DNA of 20,282 nucleotides from Candidatus Aenigmatarchaeota archaeon (GTDB taxonomy: Archaea > Aenigmatarchaeota > Aenigmatarchaeia > CG10238-14), in contig JANXDN010000001.1 in the NCBI GenBank assembly GCA_025058005.1, positions 1-20,282 of the forward strand. Direction: 5' to 3'. The notes under the pieces were generated by a model that saw nothing but the letters and a program-made list of their open reading frames with translations, ran no database searches and was not told where the DNA came from. Below are positions 12,527 through 20,155 of this stretch, piece by piece (within the stretch, counting starts at the first letter, position 1; every line of letters begins with the position of its first letter). The position numbers were made by a program, and so were the translations under genes.

Positions 12527-13591
12527 CTAAGCTTCTGCAAGCAAAGTCTTCGCCTTGCCAGACAAAGAATAAACATATTTATTTGCTACTTTAACTCTTT
12601 TTATCAAATCTTCGTCCATCAACCTTTTCAAAATGTTGTTTACAGACCTGATAGCATGCTCTTTTGTTTTATAATCTTTTGTATCTATGCTTTCAACTAT
12701 TTCCGTAGGAGATAAATCTGGTTTTTTGTTTAATAGCTCCAGTATTTCTTTTTGTTTAGGTGTCAAAGTAAACTTTATTTGAACGCTTTTTGGTAATACT
12801 TTTCGGCTAAAAATTTCTTCAACCAAAGAGCTATTTATAGTTGTTAAATTTCTTGAAGCTGCCTCCTTTACAAGCTGATCACACACCTTGATAATCTCTC
12901 TTGGAAACCCGCCAGTAATCTGATAAATCTTTTTAACCGCATCTTGTGTGAACGGCTTTATCCCCTGCCCTCCAGCTCTGTCTATTCTTTTTTGAATCAA
13001 AGATTCTGTTTCCATCTCAGAAAGGGATTCTAAGTAAACTCTCGTGTTTATTCTCATTAAAAGTGTGGGCAAATCGACCTCGAGTTTTTTTTCAAATGTA
13101 TTTAGGCCAGCAAAAATCATAATAAGATTGGGTGATAGATCATTTATAGTTCTCAACCATTCTAAAACTTCTTGAGAGCATTCATGCGCTTCATCAACCA
13201 AAAAAACGGTTTTTTTGTTTGTTTTTTTGTTAATGTATTTTGGTAGATTGTTAACATTTATTTCTTTATATAATATCTTGTCAAGCAAAGTATAGCCTAG
13301 GGTATGTTTGAATAATTTTATTAGGTCTTCTTTTGATGCTGGAGGTTTTGGTACATAATAGCATTTAAAATTGTTATAAGCCTTTAATTGTGCTTTGAGC
13401 CACAATAATATCGTAGTTTTGCCTGCACCTGTCGGACCTATAATCATAGCTGCTTTATGTTGGTTAAAAACGTGTGATAACAATTGCTCAGTTTGCTGGG
13501 AATAACCGACCATAAGGTCTGGAGAAACTGTTAGAGTAAAGGGGTTTTTTGACCAACCAAACAACTTAAAATATTCGTATTTACCTTCCAT
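12527..13591 (-). CDS. AAA+ ATPase of ExeA/TniB type with winged helix
   Basis: A 354-residue STAND/AAA+ ATPase. It begins with Y-E-Y-F and G-W-S-K-N-P-F, the typical opening of ExeA-like ATPases. Walker A is G-P-T-G-A-G-K-T at 52-59, Walker B V-F-L-V-D-E-A-H at 129-136, and the candidate arginine finger R180 or R184 sits in L-M-R-I-N-T-R. A sensor-2-like G-G-F-P-R-E occurs near 228-233. From about 275 a winged-helix domain follows (F-T-L-T-P-K-Q-K-E-I-L-E-L-L), as in Orc1/Cdc6-like and transposition ATPases. It probably binds DNA and loads or regulates a partner. No transposase is nearby, so a mobile role is not supported. Two GTGAA motifs lie directly upstream of its ATG. Confidence 0.85.
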   Translation of the reverse strand: MEGKYEYFKLFGWSKNPFTLTVSPDLMVGYSQQTEQLLSHVFNQHKAAMIIGPTGAGKTTILLWLKAQLKAYNNFKCYYVPKPPASKEDLIKLFKHTLGYTLLDKILYKEINVNNLPKYINKKTNKKTVFLVDEAHECSQEVLEWLRTINDLSPNLIMIFAGLNTFEKKLEVDLPTLLMRINTRVYLESLSEMETESLIQKRIDRAGGQGIKPFTQDAVKKIYQITGGFPREIIKVCDQLVKEAASRNLTTINSSLVEEIFSRKVLPKSVQIKFTLTPKQKEILELLNKKPDLSPTEIVESIDTKDYKTKEHAIRSVNNILKRLMDEDLIKRVKVANKYVYSLSGKAKTLLAEA

Positions 13592-13594
13592 ATT

Positions 13595-13683
13595 ATTTCA
13601 CACCAACTTCACAAATAGTTAATTTAAGTGATTTCAGTAATTTAAATGTTGCGTGAAGTTTTCGTGAAATTCAACGTGAAGTT
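13595..13683. repeat. Phased GTGAAGTT/GTGAAATT repeats in a divergent promoter
   Basis: On the plus strand, GTGAAGTT (13653), GTGAAATT (13664) and GTGAAGTT (13676) are spaced 11 and 12 bases, ending just before the AT-rich promoter at 13682-13700. On the minus strand, GTGAAGTT (13612-13605) is followed 11 bases later by GTGAAAT (13601-13595), just before the ATPase start. Helical-turn spacing suggests binding of one protein on one DNA face. Confidence 0.55.
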
Positions 13684-13711
13684 TAATAAATTTATAAAAG
13701 TAATGTGTTTT

Positions 13712-14239
13712 ATGCCAAGGTTGTTTGTTTGTGTGTGGATACCAGAAGAAATGAAACAAGCTATACTAGATTTTCAGAAAAAATTATCGAAATTGCCGAT
13801 AGAAGCTAAATTTGTCGAAAGGGAAAATCTTCATTTAACACTAACTTTCTTAGGTGAAAGAACGGGTATCGAAGATATAAAAAAATCTTTAGAAAAATTG
13901 AAGGGTTTTGGAGAATTTCCTATTTTTTTATCTGGTTTGAAAATAATTCCGTCCCTCGAGTATATAAGGGTTATAGGAGTAAATGTAAAAGACGATGGCA
14001 CTTTTACCAAATTAATAAAAAACACTGTTAAATTGGTAGGTGGAGAATATTACGAAAGTTCTAAGATGACTCTATGCAGAGTAAAATCGATAAAGGATAA
14101 ACAAAAAGTAGTTAAATTTCTCGAAGAAAACAAAGATGTGAGTTTCGGTAAAATAGATGTAAAAAAAGTAGATCTTGTGGAAAGCAAGTTAACTCCGAAA
14201 GGTCCTTTATATTCAAGTTTGTTTGAAGTATATTTATGA
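13712..14239 (+). CDS. thpR: ThpR-like 2H phosphoesterase family protein
   Basis: A 175-residue protein of the 2'-5' RNA ligase / cyclic phosphodiesterase (2H) family. It begins M-P-R-L-F-V and has the first H-x-T-x motif, H41-L-T-L, in N-L-H-L-T-L-T-F-L-G. The second motif should be H-x-T-L-x-R-V-K, but here it reads K118-M-T-L-C-R-V-K, so one of two catalytic histidines is replaced by lysine. Fold elements and length are otherwise normal. The protein may keep RNA binding with reduced or altered catalysis. ATG 13712 fits the family N-terminus; the frame is open from 13646, but that stretch contains promoter and repeat sequence. TGA overlaps the next ATG. Confidence 0.88.
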   Translation: MPRLFVCVWIPEEMKQAILDFQKKLSKLPIEAKFVERENLHLTLTFLGERTGIEDIKKSLEKLKGFGEFPIFLSGLKIIPSLEYIRVIGVNVKDDGTFTKLIKNTVKLVGGEYYESSKMTLCRVKSIKDKQKVVKFLEENKDVSFGKIDVKKVDLVESKLTPKGPLYSSLFEVYL

Positions 14240-14586
14240 TGTTGAAAGAAAAACTGTTTGTAATATTTTGTTTTTTTATTTCTACAATTGGGATTTTTGT
14301 AATGTATATAGCTGACAAGATGGTTCAACCAAAATGGGTTAAAATAAATCAAATAAGCGAAAATGAAAATTATATCATCTTTAATGCCACGATAATCAGC
14401 ATAAAAAGAGCTGAAACATCCACATTTATTAAAGCAAAGGATGAAACTGGGGTTATAGATGTGGTTGTTTTTGGTAACACTATAAACACAAGCTTTATAA
14501 CTGTTGGGATGAATGTCACAATTATAGGAAAACCAGAAAAATATAAAGGAAAAATGGAGGTGCTGCCTTCAAATATTTTGAGATAA
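14236..14586 (+). CDS. Membrane-anchored OB-fold protein
   Basis: A 116-residue protein beginning with two ATG codons that overlap the upstream TGA, so it is coupled to the ThpR-like gene. Residues 6-26 form one membrane helix. The rest resembles a nucleic-acid-binding OB fold of the tRNA_anti type: beta strand I-I-F-N-A-T-I-I-S-I-K, then F-I-K-A-K-D-E-T-G-V-I-D-V-V-V-F, then V-G-M-N-V-T-I-I-G-K-P-E-K-Y-K-G-K. The strand V-T-I-I-G-K and the D-E-T-G turn are typical. With K-E-K before and D-K-M after the helix, orientation is not certain. The last 18 bases overlap the convergent dnaG gene. No known function. Confidence 0.78.
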   Translation: MMLKEKLFVIFCFFISTIGIFVMYIADKMVQPKWVKINQISENENYIIFNATIISIKRAETSTFIKAKDETGVIDVVVFGNTINTSFITVGMNVTIIGKPEKYKGKMEVLPSNILR

Positions 14587-15732
14587 TTCTTCCATGGTTA
14601 TTATTTTTGTTCTATGTGTGGTGTATTTTTTCTCGGTCGAAGAAGCTACTAAATATTCTACTCCAGCTTTATCTGCTGCTTCGGCTATTTCTTTCGTTAT
14701 TGGACCATCTATTAAAACAATTTTAGCATCCCTTAAATTTTCGTTGTCCTCTGTAAATTGTGTGAGAGGAAGTTTCGCCAACATTTTCATTTTATCATTG
14801 AAAACATATGCAGCTCTTGTTCCAACCATTTTGTCTAAGATGTCTAAGATTTTTCTTTTTTTATCCTCGCTAAACTCTTCTTTCTTGCTTTCTATAATCG
14901 GTTTTTTTTGTCTTCTTGATTTTATTGCCTCGACGAAAGGCAGCTTTTGTTTTAATGAAATAAATATTTCCTTGTCAGCAAGTTCTTCCACTTCTTTTCC
15001 GTCAGGTGCTCTTGCAACATAATCTATTTTAACAAACCTTGAAAGTTTTTTTAAGACGAGATCGCCGCCACGATCTCCATCGACGAAAGCAATAACTTTT
15101 TTACCTTTTAAAAATTCTACTAAATTTTTCGAAAGCGAAGTGCCGCCTATAGCAGCAACGTTTTTTATCCCCACTTTTAACAAGTTTGCTACGTCTGCTC
15201 TACCTTCAACCAAAATTACTTCTTCAGCGTTTACTGCTTCTGGACCGCACTCTATGCCGTTGTAATCTATTATTTCTGATGATCTCACTGAACCTCTTAT
15301 CGCCTCTGCTAAAGCTTCTGCATCTGGCTGTTCTTTCATTAATTTTTGAAGGATTTCTTTAGCTCTATCGACAACATACTCCCTTTTAACTTCTCTTATA
15401 TCTTTCACGTCTTTGAGTGTCACTTTGGCTTCGCATGGTCCTATTCTTTCTATAGTTTCTATTGCAGCTGCTATTAACGCTGTTTCGGTGCTGTCAAGGC
15501 TAGAAGGTATATAGATGGTGCCTTCGGTTTTACCATCTCTTTCTTTTAACTCTACATCTATTCTGCCTATTCTTCCTGTTTTTTGTAACTCCCTCAAATC
15601 TAAATCTGCCCCCAACAAACCTTCTGTTTGACCAAAAACAGCACCAATAACATCAGGTTTTTCCACGACACCTTCTGCGATGAAATTTGCTTCTATTAAG
15701 TATTTTGTTGTAGATTGAGCTATTTTCCCCAT
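14569..15732 (-). CDS. dnaG: Archaeal DnaG-like primase (Toprim)
   Basis: A 387-residue archaeal DnaG. Archaeal DnaG is a core-exosome partner that recruits poly(A)-rich RNA, and primase activity has been reported for some. The N-terminal domain contains G-Q-T-E-G-L-L-G near residue 34 and the substrate-like R-I-G-R-I-D-V-E. The Toprim core has V-E-G-R-A-D-V-A-N-L at about 175-184 (catalytic Glu) and D-G-D-R-G-G-D at 218-224 (metal-binding aspartates). A C-terminal domain of about 120 residues follows. Start ATG 15732 is preceded by GGGGTGAT four bases upstream; the in-frame GTG 15741 lies within this ribosome binding site. The start lies inside the upstream Toprim gene. Confidence 0.95.
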   Translation of the reverse strand: MGKIAQSTTKYLIEANFIAEGVVEKPDVIGAVFGQTEGLLGADLDLRELQKTGRIGRIDVELKERDGKTEGTIYIPSSLDSTETALIAAAIETIERIGPCEAKVTLKDVKDIREVKREYVVDRAKEILQKLMKEQPDAEALAEAIRGSVRSSEIIDYNGIECGPEAVNAEEVILVEGRADVANLLKVGIKNVAAIGGTSLSKNLVEFLKGKKVIAFVDGDRGGDLVLKKLSRFVKIDYVARAPDGKEVEELADKEIFISLKQKLPFVEAIKSRRQKKPIIESKKEEFSEDKKRKILDILDKMVGTRAAYVFNDKMKMLAKLPLTQFTEDNENLRDAKIVLIDGPITKEIAEAADKAGVEYLVASSTEKKYTTHRTKIITMEELSQNI

Positions 15733-16072
15733 AAATATCACCCCATTTATTCAACTCTTCTATTTTTGCTACCCGAAAAGTGCTCTTAAATTCTTTCCTT
15801 AACTCCGGGTTGTATTTTATTTTTTCCATTTCAAAAAACCTATATATCCTCTTCTTTTTCAGTTCACCCTCACGATCAAAATCAGTTAATACCACATATT
15901 CTGATGTTTTCGGTAGCTCTAAAATGAATTTTTCTATTGATTTTCCGGAGATAGTGATTATGTTATTAAGATTAAATGCTTCCAACGCTTTTTTGTCGTT
16001 CTTGCCTTCGACAATTATGAGATAATGTTGCAGGCGTGATATTAACTTTTCGTGATCGTGAGTGATGAACAT
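15653..16072 (-). CDS. Small Toprim domain protein
   Basis: A 139-residue stand-alone Toprim protein. Its catalytic glutamate is in I-V-E-G-K-N-D at 20-26 and the paired aspartates are in T-D-F-D-R-E-G at 63-69, so the metal site is complete. Related small Toprim proteins include RNase M5-like nucleases and OLD-type fragments; the substrate here is unknown. It is directly upstream of and overlaps dnaG by about 80 bases in another frame. The last 26 residues, which end in a basic H-R-R-R-C-R-G-K-T, come from sequence that also encodes the start of dnaG, and may be a late extension after loss of an earlier stop. The two genes must be coexpressed. Confidence 0.85.
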   Translation of the reverse strand: MFITHDHEKLISRLQHYLIIVEGKNDKKALEAFNLNNIITISGKSIEKFILELPKTSEYVVLTDFDREGELKKKRIYRFFEMEKIKYNPELRKEFKSTFRVAKIEELNKWGDIYGENSSIYNKILNRSKFHRRRCRGKT

Positions 16073-16253
16073 TACTAACTCTATTTTTTATAGAAAGTAT
16101 TTAAATTTTTGGTTTTTAAAAACGATATTGGTTTATTATAATCAAAATTTTGTAAGATTTCTAAAACTTTAACCCATTATCCTGTCTCTTAATATTAAAT
16201 GTATGTTTCTTAACAGTTGCTCAAAAATATTTGTCTTTACTAAAGCTTTAAAA

Positions 16254-16263
16254 CTATTAAATC
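16254..16263 (+). promoter_or_regulatory. TATA-like box of the HD-DHH operon
   Basis: CTATTAAATC is centred about 26 bases before ATG 16284, consistent with a leaderless start. The rest of the 211-base gap between 16072 and 16284 is AT-rich without a recognisable gene. Confidence 0.45.
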
Positions 16264-16283
16264 TCTATTAACTTTAGATTATT

Positions 16284-16889
16284 ATGGAAATTTTACTCAA
16301 GTTAGCTGAAAAAATCGAAGATAAAGAATTGAGAAAAAAAGTAATAGACTATATAAACGATAAAAAGTTGAAAAATCCCAAATTTTCAAAATACAAGAGG
16401 GAAGATTTGGAAAAGGCTGGTAGTTATTTTTCTGTTGGCGGCTCAAGTTTTGGCCCAGTAGAAAGAGATGTCGTCCATCATACCGCTGTGTTAACTCATA
16501 TGGTTGTTCAAGTTGCAAAAATAGTAGAGTCTGGATATGGAATAAGCCTCGACATAGACGCTTTAATCGCTGCTTCCATATGTCATGATATAATGAAGTC
16601 TGCTGAGTTTAATAGAGATGAAAATAACGAATTGGAGCCGACCGGTATAAGCTTAGATCATACCATCCTTGGTGTGGCTGAGCTGTATGCTAGAGAGTTT
16701 CCAGAAGAGGTTATTCACATTGTTGCTTCTCATCCTGGTGAAGCTGGAACGACACAACCAAAATCATTCGAAGCAGTAATATTTCATCAGTTAGACTCTC
16801 TTGCATCTGTAATAGAATATTATGCTTTGGTTTACTCTAAATTGAAAGAAAAAATGATGGAAATGTCAAAAAAGGAGAAAGATAAATGA
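16284..16889 (+). CDS. HD domain phosphohydrolase
   Basis: A 201-residue HD-superfamily hydrolase. Metal-binding residues are visible in order: H65-H66 in V-V-H-H-T-A-V-L-T-H, H101-D102 in I-C-H-D-I-M-K, H126 in L-D-H-T-I-L-G, H150 in A-S-H-P-G, and D171 in H-Q-L-D-S-L-A-S. The extra histidines fit a two-metal site as in HD-type RNases (YhaM/KH-HD) and phosphodiesterases that act on nucleotides or nucleic acids. No RNA-binding domain is fused. It overlaps the DHH phosphoesterase by ATGA (16886-16889), so the two are translationally coupled and likely act in one nucleotide or RNA/DNA degradation pathway. The specific substrate is not evident. Confidence 0.9.
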   Translation: MEILLKLAEKIEDKELRKKVIDYINDKKLKNPKFSKYKREDLEKAGSYFSVGGSSFGPVERDVVHHTAVLTHMVVQVAKIVESGYGISLDIDALIAASICHDIMKSAEFNRDENNELEPTGISLDHTILGVAELYAREFPEEVIHIVASHPGEAGTTQPKSFEAVIFHQLDSLASVIEYYALVYSKLKEKMMEMSKKEKDK

Positions 16890-18013
16890 ATGAAATTAAA
16901 AACATAGAAGATCTAGTTTCTTTTTTGAAAAAAGTAGTTGAAAATGTAAAAAGCGGTGATAGAGTTTGTGTTGTTCATCATGATGATGCTGATGGTTGCA
17001 CTTCTGCCGCATTAATGAGTATACTCTTGTTCAAAAATACTGGACAATTGCCAGAAATTTTACCTATTAGATCGCCCACGTGTATTTCAAAAAATTTTAT
17101 TAACCGATTGAAAAGCACAAATCCTGATTATATTTTTACGCTAGATGTAAGTATTGATCCAAAAAAAATGGGGCTGTTCAACGGTTTTATTTTGGACCAT
17201 CATATACAAAACTATCAAAACAAAGGGAATATGTTATATTTAAATCCTAGGTTCTTCGAAAAGGTTGATGAAAATGTTCCTCCTACCTCTTTTATCATTT
17301 ATAAACTTTTTAAATCGTTTTACCCGTTCGAAAAAATTTCCTGGATTGCTGCTATTGGAATAACAGAAGATCATAGGGTTGAATTGTGTAAAGAGGTTTT
17401 CTACCAAGTTATGAAGGAGTATCCAAACTTTTTTGATGTGAATGAAATTAATCAAAGAAATATAGAAAATTCTGTTTTTGGAAAATTGTGGGATATGGTT
17501 AGAGCTGGAAGGATGATAAAAAGAATTGAAGGCGCAAAAATAGCTGTTCGAGCTCTCATAGAATGTAAGGATAACCCATCAAATCTACTAGAAGGTTCTG
17601 GTTCTTACTCCTATAATCTTCTAAAATTTTACAAAAATGTCGACAGAGAAGTAAAAAAAATTCTTAAGAATATTCCTAAGAACACGAAGTTTTACAAGGA
17701 AAAAAAGGTTCTTGTGTATAATTTACCTGCAAGTAAAATGGAGTCTTTAACTTCTTTTATAGCTGACAAGTTGAGGTCATTATACCCAGAGTGGATAGTT
17801 TGTGTGGTTGGGAATGCTGAAAACGACAAAGGTGTAAAAATAAGCATAAGAGTAGAACAAAACAAGAGAGATGTTGATCTTGCCTTCATAGTAGAAAAAT
17901 TAAAGGTTATGTTTAATGGTTTGAAAGGTGGCGGGCATAAATCTGCTGTTGGAGTTAATATAAAAAAAGATGATGTTGAAAAATTTTTTAAGGAATTATT
18001 GAACTCCGTTTAG
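16886..18013 (+). CDS. DHH/RecJ-like phosphoesterase
   Basis: A 375-residue DHH-family phosphoesterase. Motif I is H-H-D-D-A-D-G at 31-37, motif II T-L-D at 85-87, motif III L-D-H-H at 103-106, and motif IV D162 in G-I-T-E-D-H. The C-terminal DHHA1 domain ends with G-G-G-H-K-S-A at 348-354 for substrate binding. All metal ligands appear intact. Archaeal members include the GINS-associated nuclease GAN (RecJ-like, a 5'-3' exonuclease) and nano-RNases. This one is somewhat shorter than GAN, so either role is possible. It starts in the stop codon of the HD gene. A 102-base gap separates it from the zinc-finger gene. Confidence 0.9.
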   Translation: MNEIKNIEDLVSFLKKVVENVKSGDRVCVVHHDDADGCTSAALMSILLFKNTGQLPEILPIRSPTCISKNFINRLKSTNPDYIFTLDVSIDPKKMGLFNGFILDHHIQNYQNKGNMLYLNPRFFEKVDENVPPTSFIIYKLFKSFYPFEKISWIAAIGITEDHRVELCKEVFYQVMKEYPNFFDVNEINQRNIENSVFGKLWDMVRAGRMIKRIEGAKIAVRALIECKDNPSNLLEGSGSYSYNLLKFYKNVDREVKKILKNIPKNTKFYKEKKVLVYNLPASKMESLTSFIADKLRSLYPEWIVCVVGNAENDKGVKISIRVEQNKRDVDLAFIVEKLKVMFNGLKGGGHKSAVGVNIKKDDVEKFFKELLNSV

Positions 18014-18115
18014 TCTAAATAGGCGAATTTTTTCTTTTTTTACGTTTTCATCCAAATTTAAGTGTTTGATAAAGTAGGTAAATATGTTTTTGTTATTTTA
18101 TTAAAGGTGTTAAAG

Positions 18116-18319
18116 ATGAAGTGTGTGAGGTGCAGCTCTTTAAGGGTTGTCACGTTCATAGACTTTTTTGGAAACAAGAGGGCTTTTTGTAGATCTTGCC
18201 AGGAGTCTATGCTAATTCAAAAGGCACTCATCAACCAAAAAAAGCTTGCTGAATTTGCTGAATACTACAGAGGTGGTTTATTTGAAGAGTTTAATATTGG
18301 AAGAAAAATGCCTGTTTGA
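18116..18319 (+). CDS. Small zinc-ribbon-like protein
   Basis: A 67-residue protein with paired cysteines C3-x2-C6 and C27-x2-C30 about 21 residues apart, which would bind one zinc in a ribbon or treble-clef fold. Between them lies a beta-hairpin-like stretch R-V-V-T-F-I-D-F-F-G-N-K-R. The C-terminal half is helical and polar. The open frame begins at GTG 18062, but ATG 18116 is preferred because AAGGTGT lies about six bases upstream and the first CxxC follows immediately. It may bind nucleic acid or act as an accessory subunit; I recognise no named family. It lies downstream of the DHH gene in the same direction. Confidence 0.72.
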   Translation: MKCVRCSSLRVVTFIDFFGNKRAFCRSCQESMLIQKALINQKKLAEFAEYYRGGLFEEFNIGRKMPV

Positions 18320-18387
18320 AGATAGAGGTGTTTTAAAAGTTAAAAAAATTTTAGCAAGCAAAAATCGGATATTTGGATGTATAAAAC

Positions 18388-19053
18388 CTATTGATTTTTT
18401 CTTTTCAAAACAAAAAAACCATGATCTTTTTCAAATGGATCTAATGTCACAAAATCCTCTATACTAAAAAACTTTTCAAGCTTCTCCCTCTCCTCTTTAT
18501 AAACAATATTTGGTTTTTTGACAACATCTATACTTCTTGATTTTATAGCTATCATCGCATATCCGTCTTCCTTTAGGAAAAACTCGCAATTTCTTATTAA
18601 AACATCTGTCATATCAGGTATGGCCACGTCAGCATAGACTAAATCAACTTCCTCGATCCACCCATATTCTTCGGGCTTTCTTGCATCTGCCAATATCGGC
18701 ATTATGTTTTTTCTTTCTTTTGCAACAAACAACAAATCTCTTAAAACTCTCTCTGAGATTTCTATTCCATATATTATACCTTCGTTTCCTACTATATCAC
18801 TAAAATGGCTTGAAGTTGTGCCAGAAGCGATACCTAAATAAAGAATTTTAAATCCTTTTTTTATCGGAAATTTCTTTAATCCTTTGTAAATAGCTGCTGC
18901 GGGTTTTGATCTATCCGGAACCCATACCCTATATTCTTTGCCATCCTTTTTTAACAATTTTTCACCATAAACTTGTTTACCAGGTGTAAGATTTTGTGTT
19001 GTCAACTTTCCATTTATCCAAAAAATTCCTTCACTTTTTATTTTATCTTGCAT
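18388..19053 (-). CDS. flpA: Fibrillarin-like rRNA/tRNA 2'-O-methyltransferase
   Basis: A 221-residue archaeal fibrillarin, the S-adenosylmethionine-dependent catalytic subunit of box C/D sRNPs that 2'-O-methylates rRNA and tRNA at guide-selected sites. The SAM-binding motif I is Y-L-G-I-A-S-G-T-T at 72-80 with S-S-H following, then I-Y-G-I-E-I-S at 94-100, then Y-A-D-V-A at 140-144 with the conserved aspartate, and the catalytic lysine in A-I-K-S-R-S-I-D near 171. The N-terminal beta domain has Y-R-V-W-V-P-D-R-S-K-P-A-A-A-I. It starts two bases after the nop5 stop, with GGAG 11-14 bases upstream of the ATG inside nop5, so the two genes form an operon. Confidence 0.96.
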   Translation of the reverse strand: MQDKIKSEGIFWINGKLTTQNLTPGKQVYGEKLLKKDGKEYRVWVPDRSKPAAAIYKGLKKFPIKKGFKILYLGIASGTTSSHFSDIVGNEGIIYGIEISERVLRDLLFVAKERKNIMPILADARKPEEYGWIEEVDLVYADVAIPDMTDVLIRNCEFFLKEDGYAMIAIKSRSIDVVKKPNIVYKEEREKLEKFFSIEDFVTLDPFEKDHGFFVLKRKNQ

Positions 19054-19054
19054 C

Positions 19055-20107
19055 CTAATCTTTCTCCTTCAAAATCTTATCTATTTTTTCTTTCAACTCT
19101 TTTTTAAGTTGCTCTGACTTGTCACCTTCACCATAATAATCCATTTTTATTGCTATGTTGATTTTTGATGCTAAAACTCTTGCTATTTTTCCTCTCTTTC
19201 TTGGAGGTGCTTGCTGAATAAATTGATGTGTGAACAAGATTCCATGTTTTGGTGACTTTCCATGACCATGTAAATATCTAAACAAAGCTTTTTCAGCACC
19301 TAACAATTGTATTGTGGAAGATGGTTTTTTTGCTAATTTATCAAACCCACCGGCCAAATTTATTAATCTAGCTGCGAGTATTGGAGTAGCAATTGCAGAA
19401 AAATTTGGCGCAAATTGTTTCAATAAATTTTCTAAATATTTTTCCATATCTTCTTTAAGTTTATACATTTTAACTATCAAAGTTGCAAACTCTTTGAGAA
19501 TTTCTTCGTCGTTTTTGTCCATCTCTATACCCATACTATTTTTTGCAACATCTTCAAATTCTTTGATGTTTTTTCTCAAACCAAAAGAGGATATTAGCTT
19601 GACGAATTTTTCATGTTTATCTACAACGTGCTCCATTTCTGGGAAATGTAAGCCATACCACTCTCTTAATCTCGCAACATATATGTTTATTGTTTTTTCC
19701 ATTTCATCTATTGCATCTATAACTTCCATAACTATTTTATCTTTTTTCACAACCTCTTTTATTCTAATCTTTGACAATTCTACTCCAACGTCAACAAGAT
19801 ATTTGTTAAATTCCACTGGCGTAAAAAATTCTCTTGCAATTTCTCTAATTTTTTTTCTAATTATCTTCTGTGCTTCGTTATTCTCTTCATATAGATAATC
19901 TTTTATCTTTCTATCCAAAACAAAATCACTATAGTTTTTCTTTTTCAATTTTTCAATTAATTCCTTTTCTTCTTTTGAAACTTCTTTTTCGTTTAATAAA
20001 AGTGCAATTTTTTTCACATCTTTAACTAAAATAATTTTGTCTATTATTTCTTTTTTTTCATTTAGAGCAAAAACTCCTATAGGTGTTCTAAGTATGTAAG
20101 ATTTCAT
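19055..20107 (-). CDS. nop5: Box C/D sRNP core protein Nop5
   Basis: A 350-residue archaeal Nop56/58 homologue. It bridges L7Ae-bound box C/D RNA and fibrillarin. The N-terminal fibrillarin-binding domain covers about 1-115. A coiled-coil helical region follows (about 125-255, including I-D-A-I-D-E-M-E-K-T-I-N and W-Y-G-L-H-F-P-E). The NOP domain at about 260-325 contains L-L-G-A-E-K-A-L-F, then G-K-S-P-K-H-G-I-L-F-T-H, and A-P-P-R-K-R-G-K-I-A-R. A short lysine/glutamate-rich tail replaces the long KKE tail of eukaryotes. TTATTTAAGTATA on the minus strand (20127-20139) is centred 26 bases before ATG 20107, so it is probably leaderless. flpA follows at once. Confidence 0.96.
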   Translation of the reverse strand: MKSYILRTPIGVFALNEKKEIIDKIILVKDVKKIALLLNEKEVSKEEKELIEKLKKKNYSDFVLDRKIKDYLYEENNEAQKIIRKKIREIAREFFTPVEFNKYLVDVGVELSKIRIKEVVKKDKIVMEVIDAIDEMEKTINIYVARLREWYGLHFPEMEHVVDKHEKFVKLISSFGLRKNIKEFEDVAKNSMGIEMDKNDEEILKEFATLIVKMYKLKEDMEKYLENLLKQFAPNFSAIATPILAARLINLAGGFDKLAKKPSSTIQLLGAEKALFRYLHGHGKSPKHGILFTHQFIQQAPPRKRGKIARVLASKINIAIKMDYYGEGDKSEQLKKELKEKIDKILKEKD

Positions 20108-20126
20108 TATTTTAAGTAAGAAAAAT

Positions 20127-20139
20127 TATACTTAAATAA
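20127..20139 (-). promoter_or_regulatory. TATA-like box of the nop5-flpA operon
   Basis: TTATTTAAGTATA on the minus strand lies 26 bases before ATG 20107, matching the leaderless geometry seen at other genes in the window. Confidence 0.5.
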
Positions 20140-20155
20140 AAACACTATTGTTAAT

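Noticed and set aside
12527..13591. Transposition ATPase (TniB-like) marking a mobile element
   Set aside because: No transposase, terminal inverted repeats or target duplication are seen; ExeA-like ATPases also occur as chromosomal genes.
16040..16283. Box C/D guide RNA (TGATGA at 16061-16068) near nop5/flpA
   Set aside because: No properly placed D box (CTGA) or second C'/D' pair was found, and the TGATGA-like sequence belongs to the start of the Toprim gene.
19314..19898. Long plus-strand open frame of 194 codons
   Set aside because: It lies antisense inside nop5, whose protein is clearly recognisable; the frame is a by-product of the AT-rich lysine and glutamate codons.
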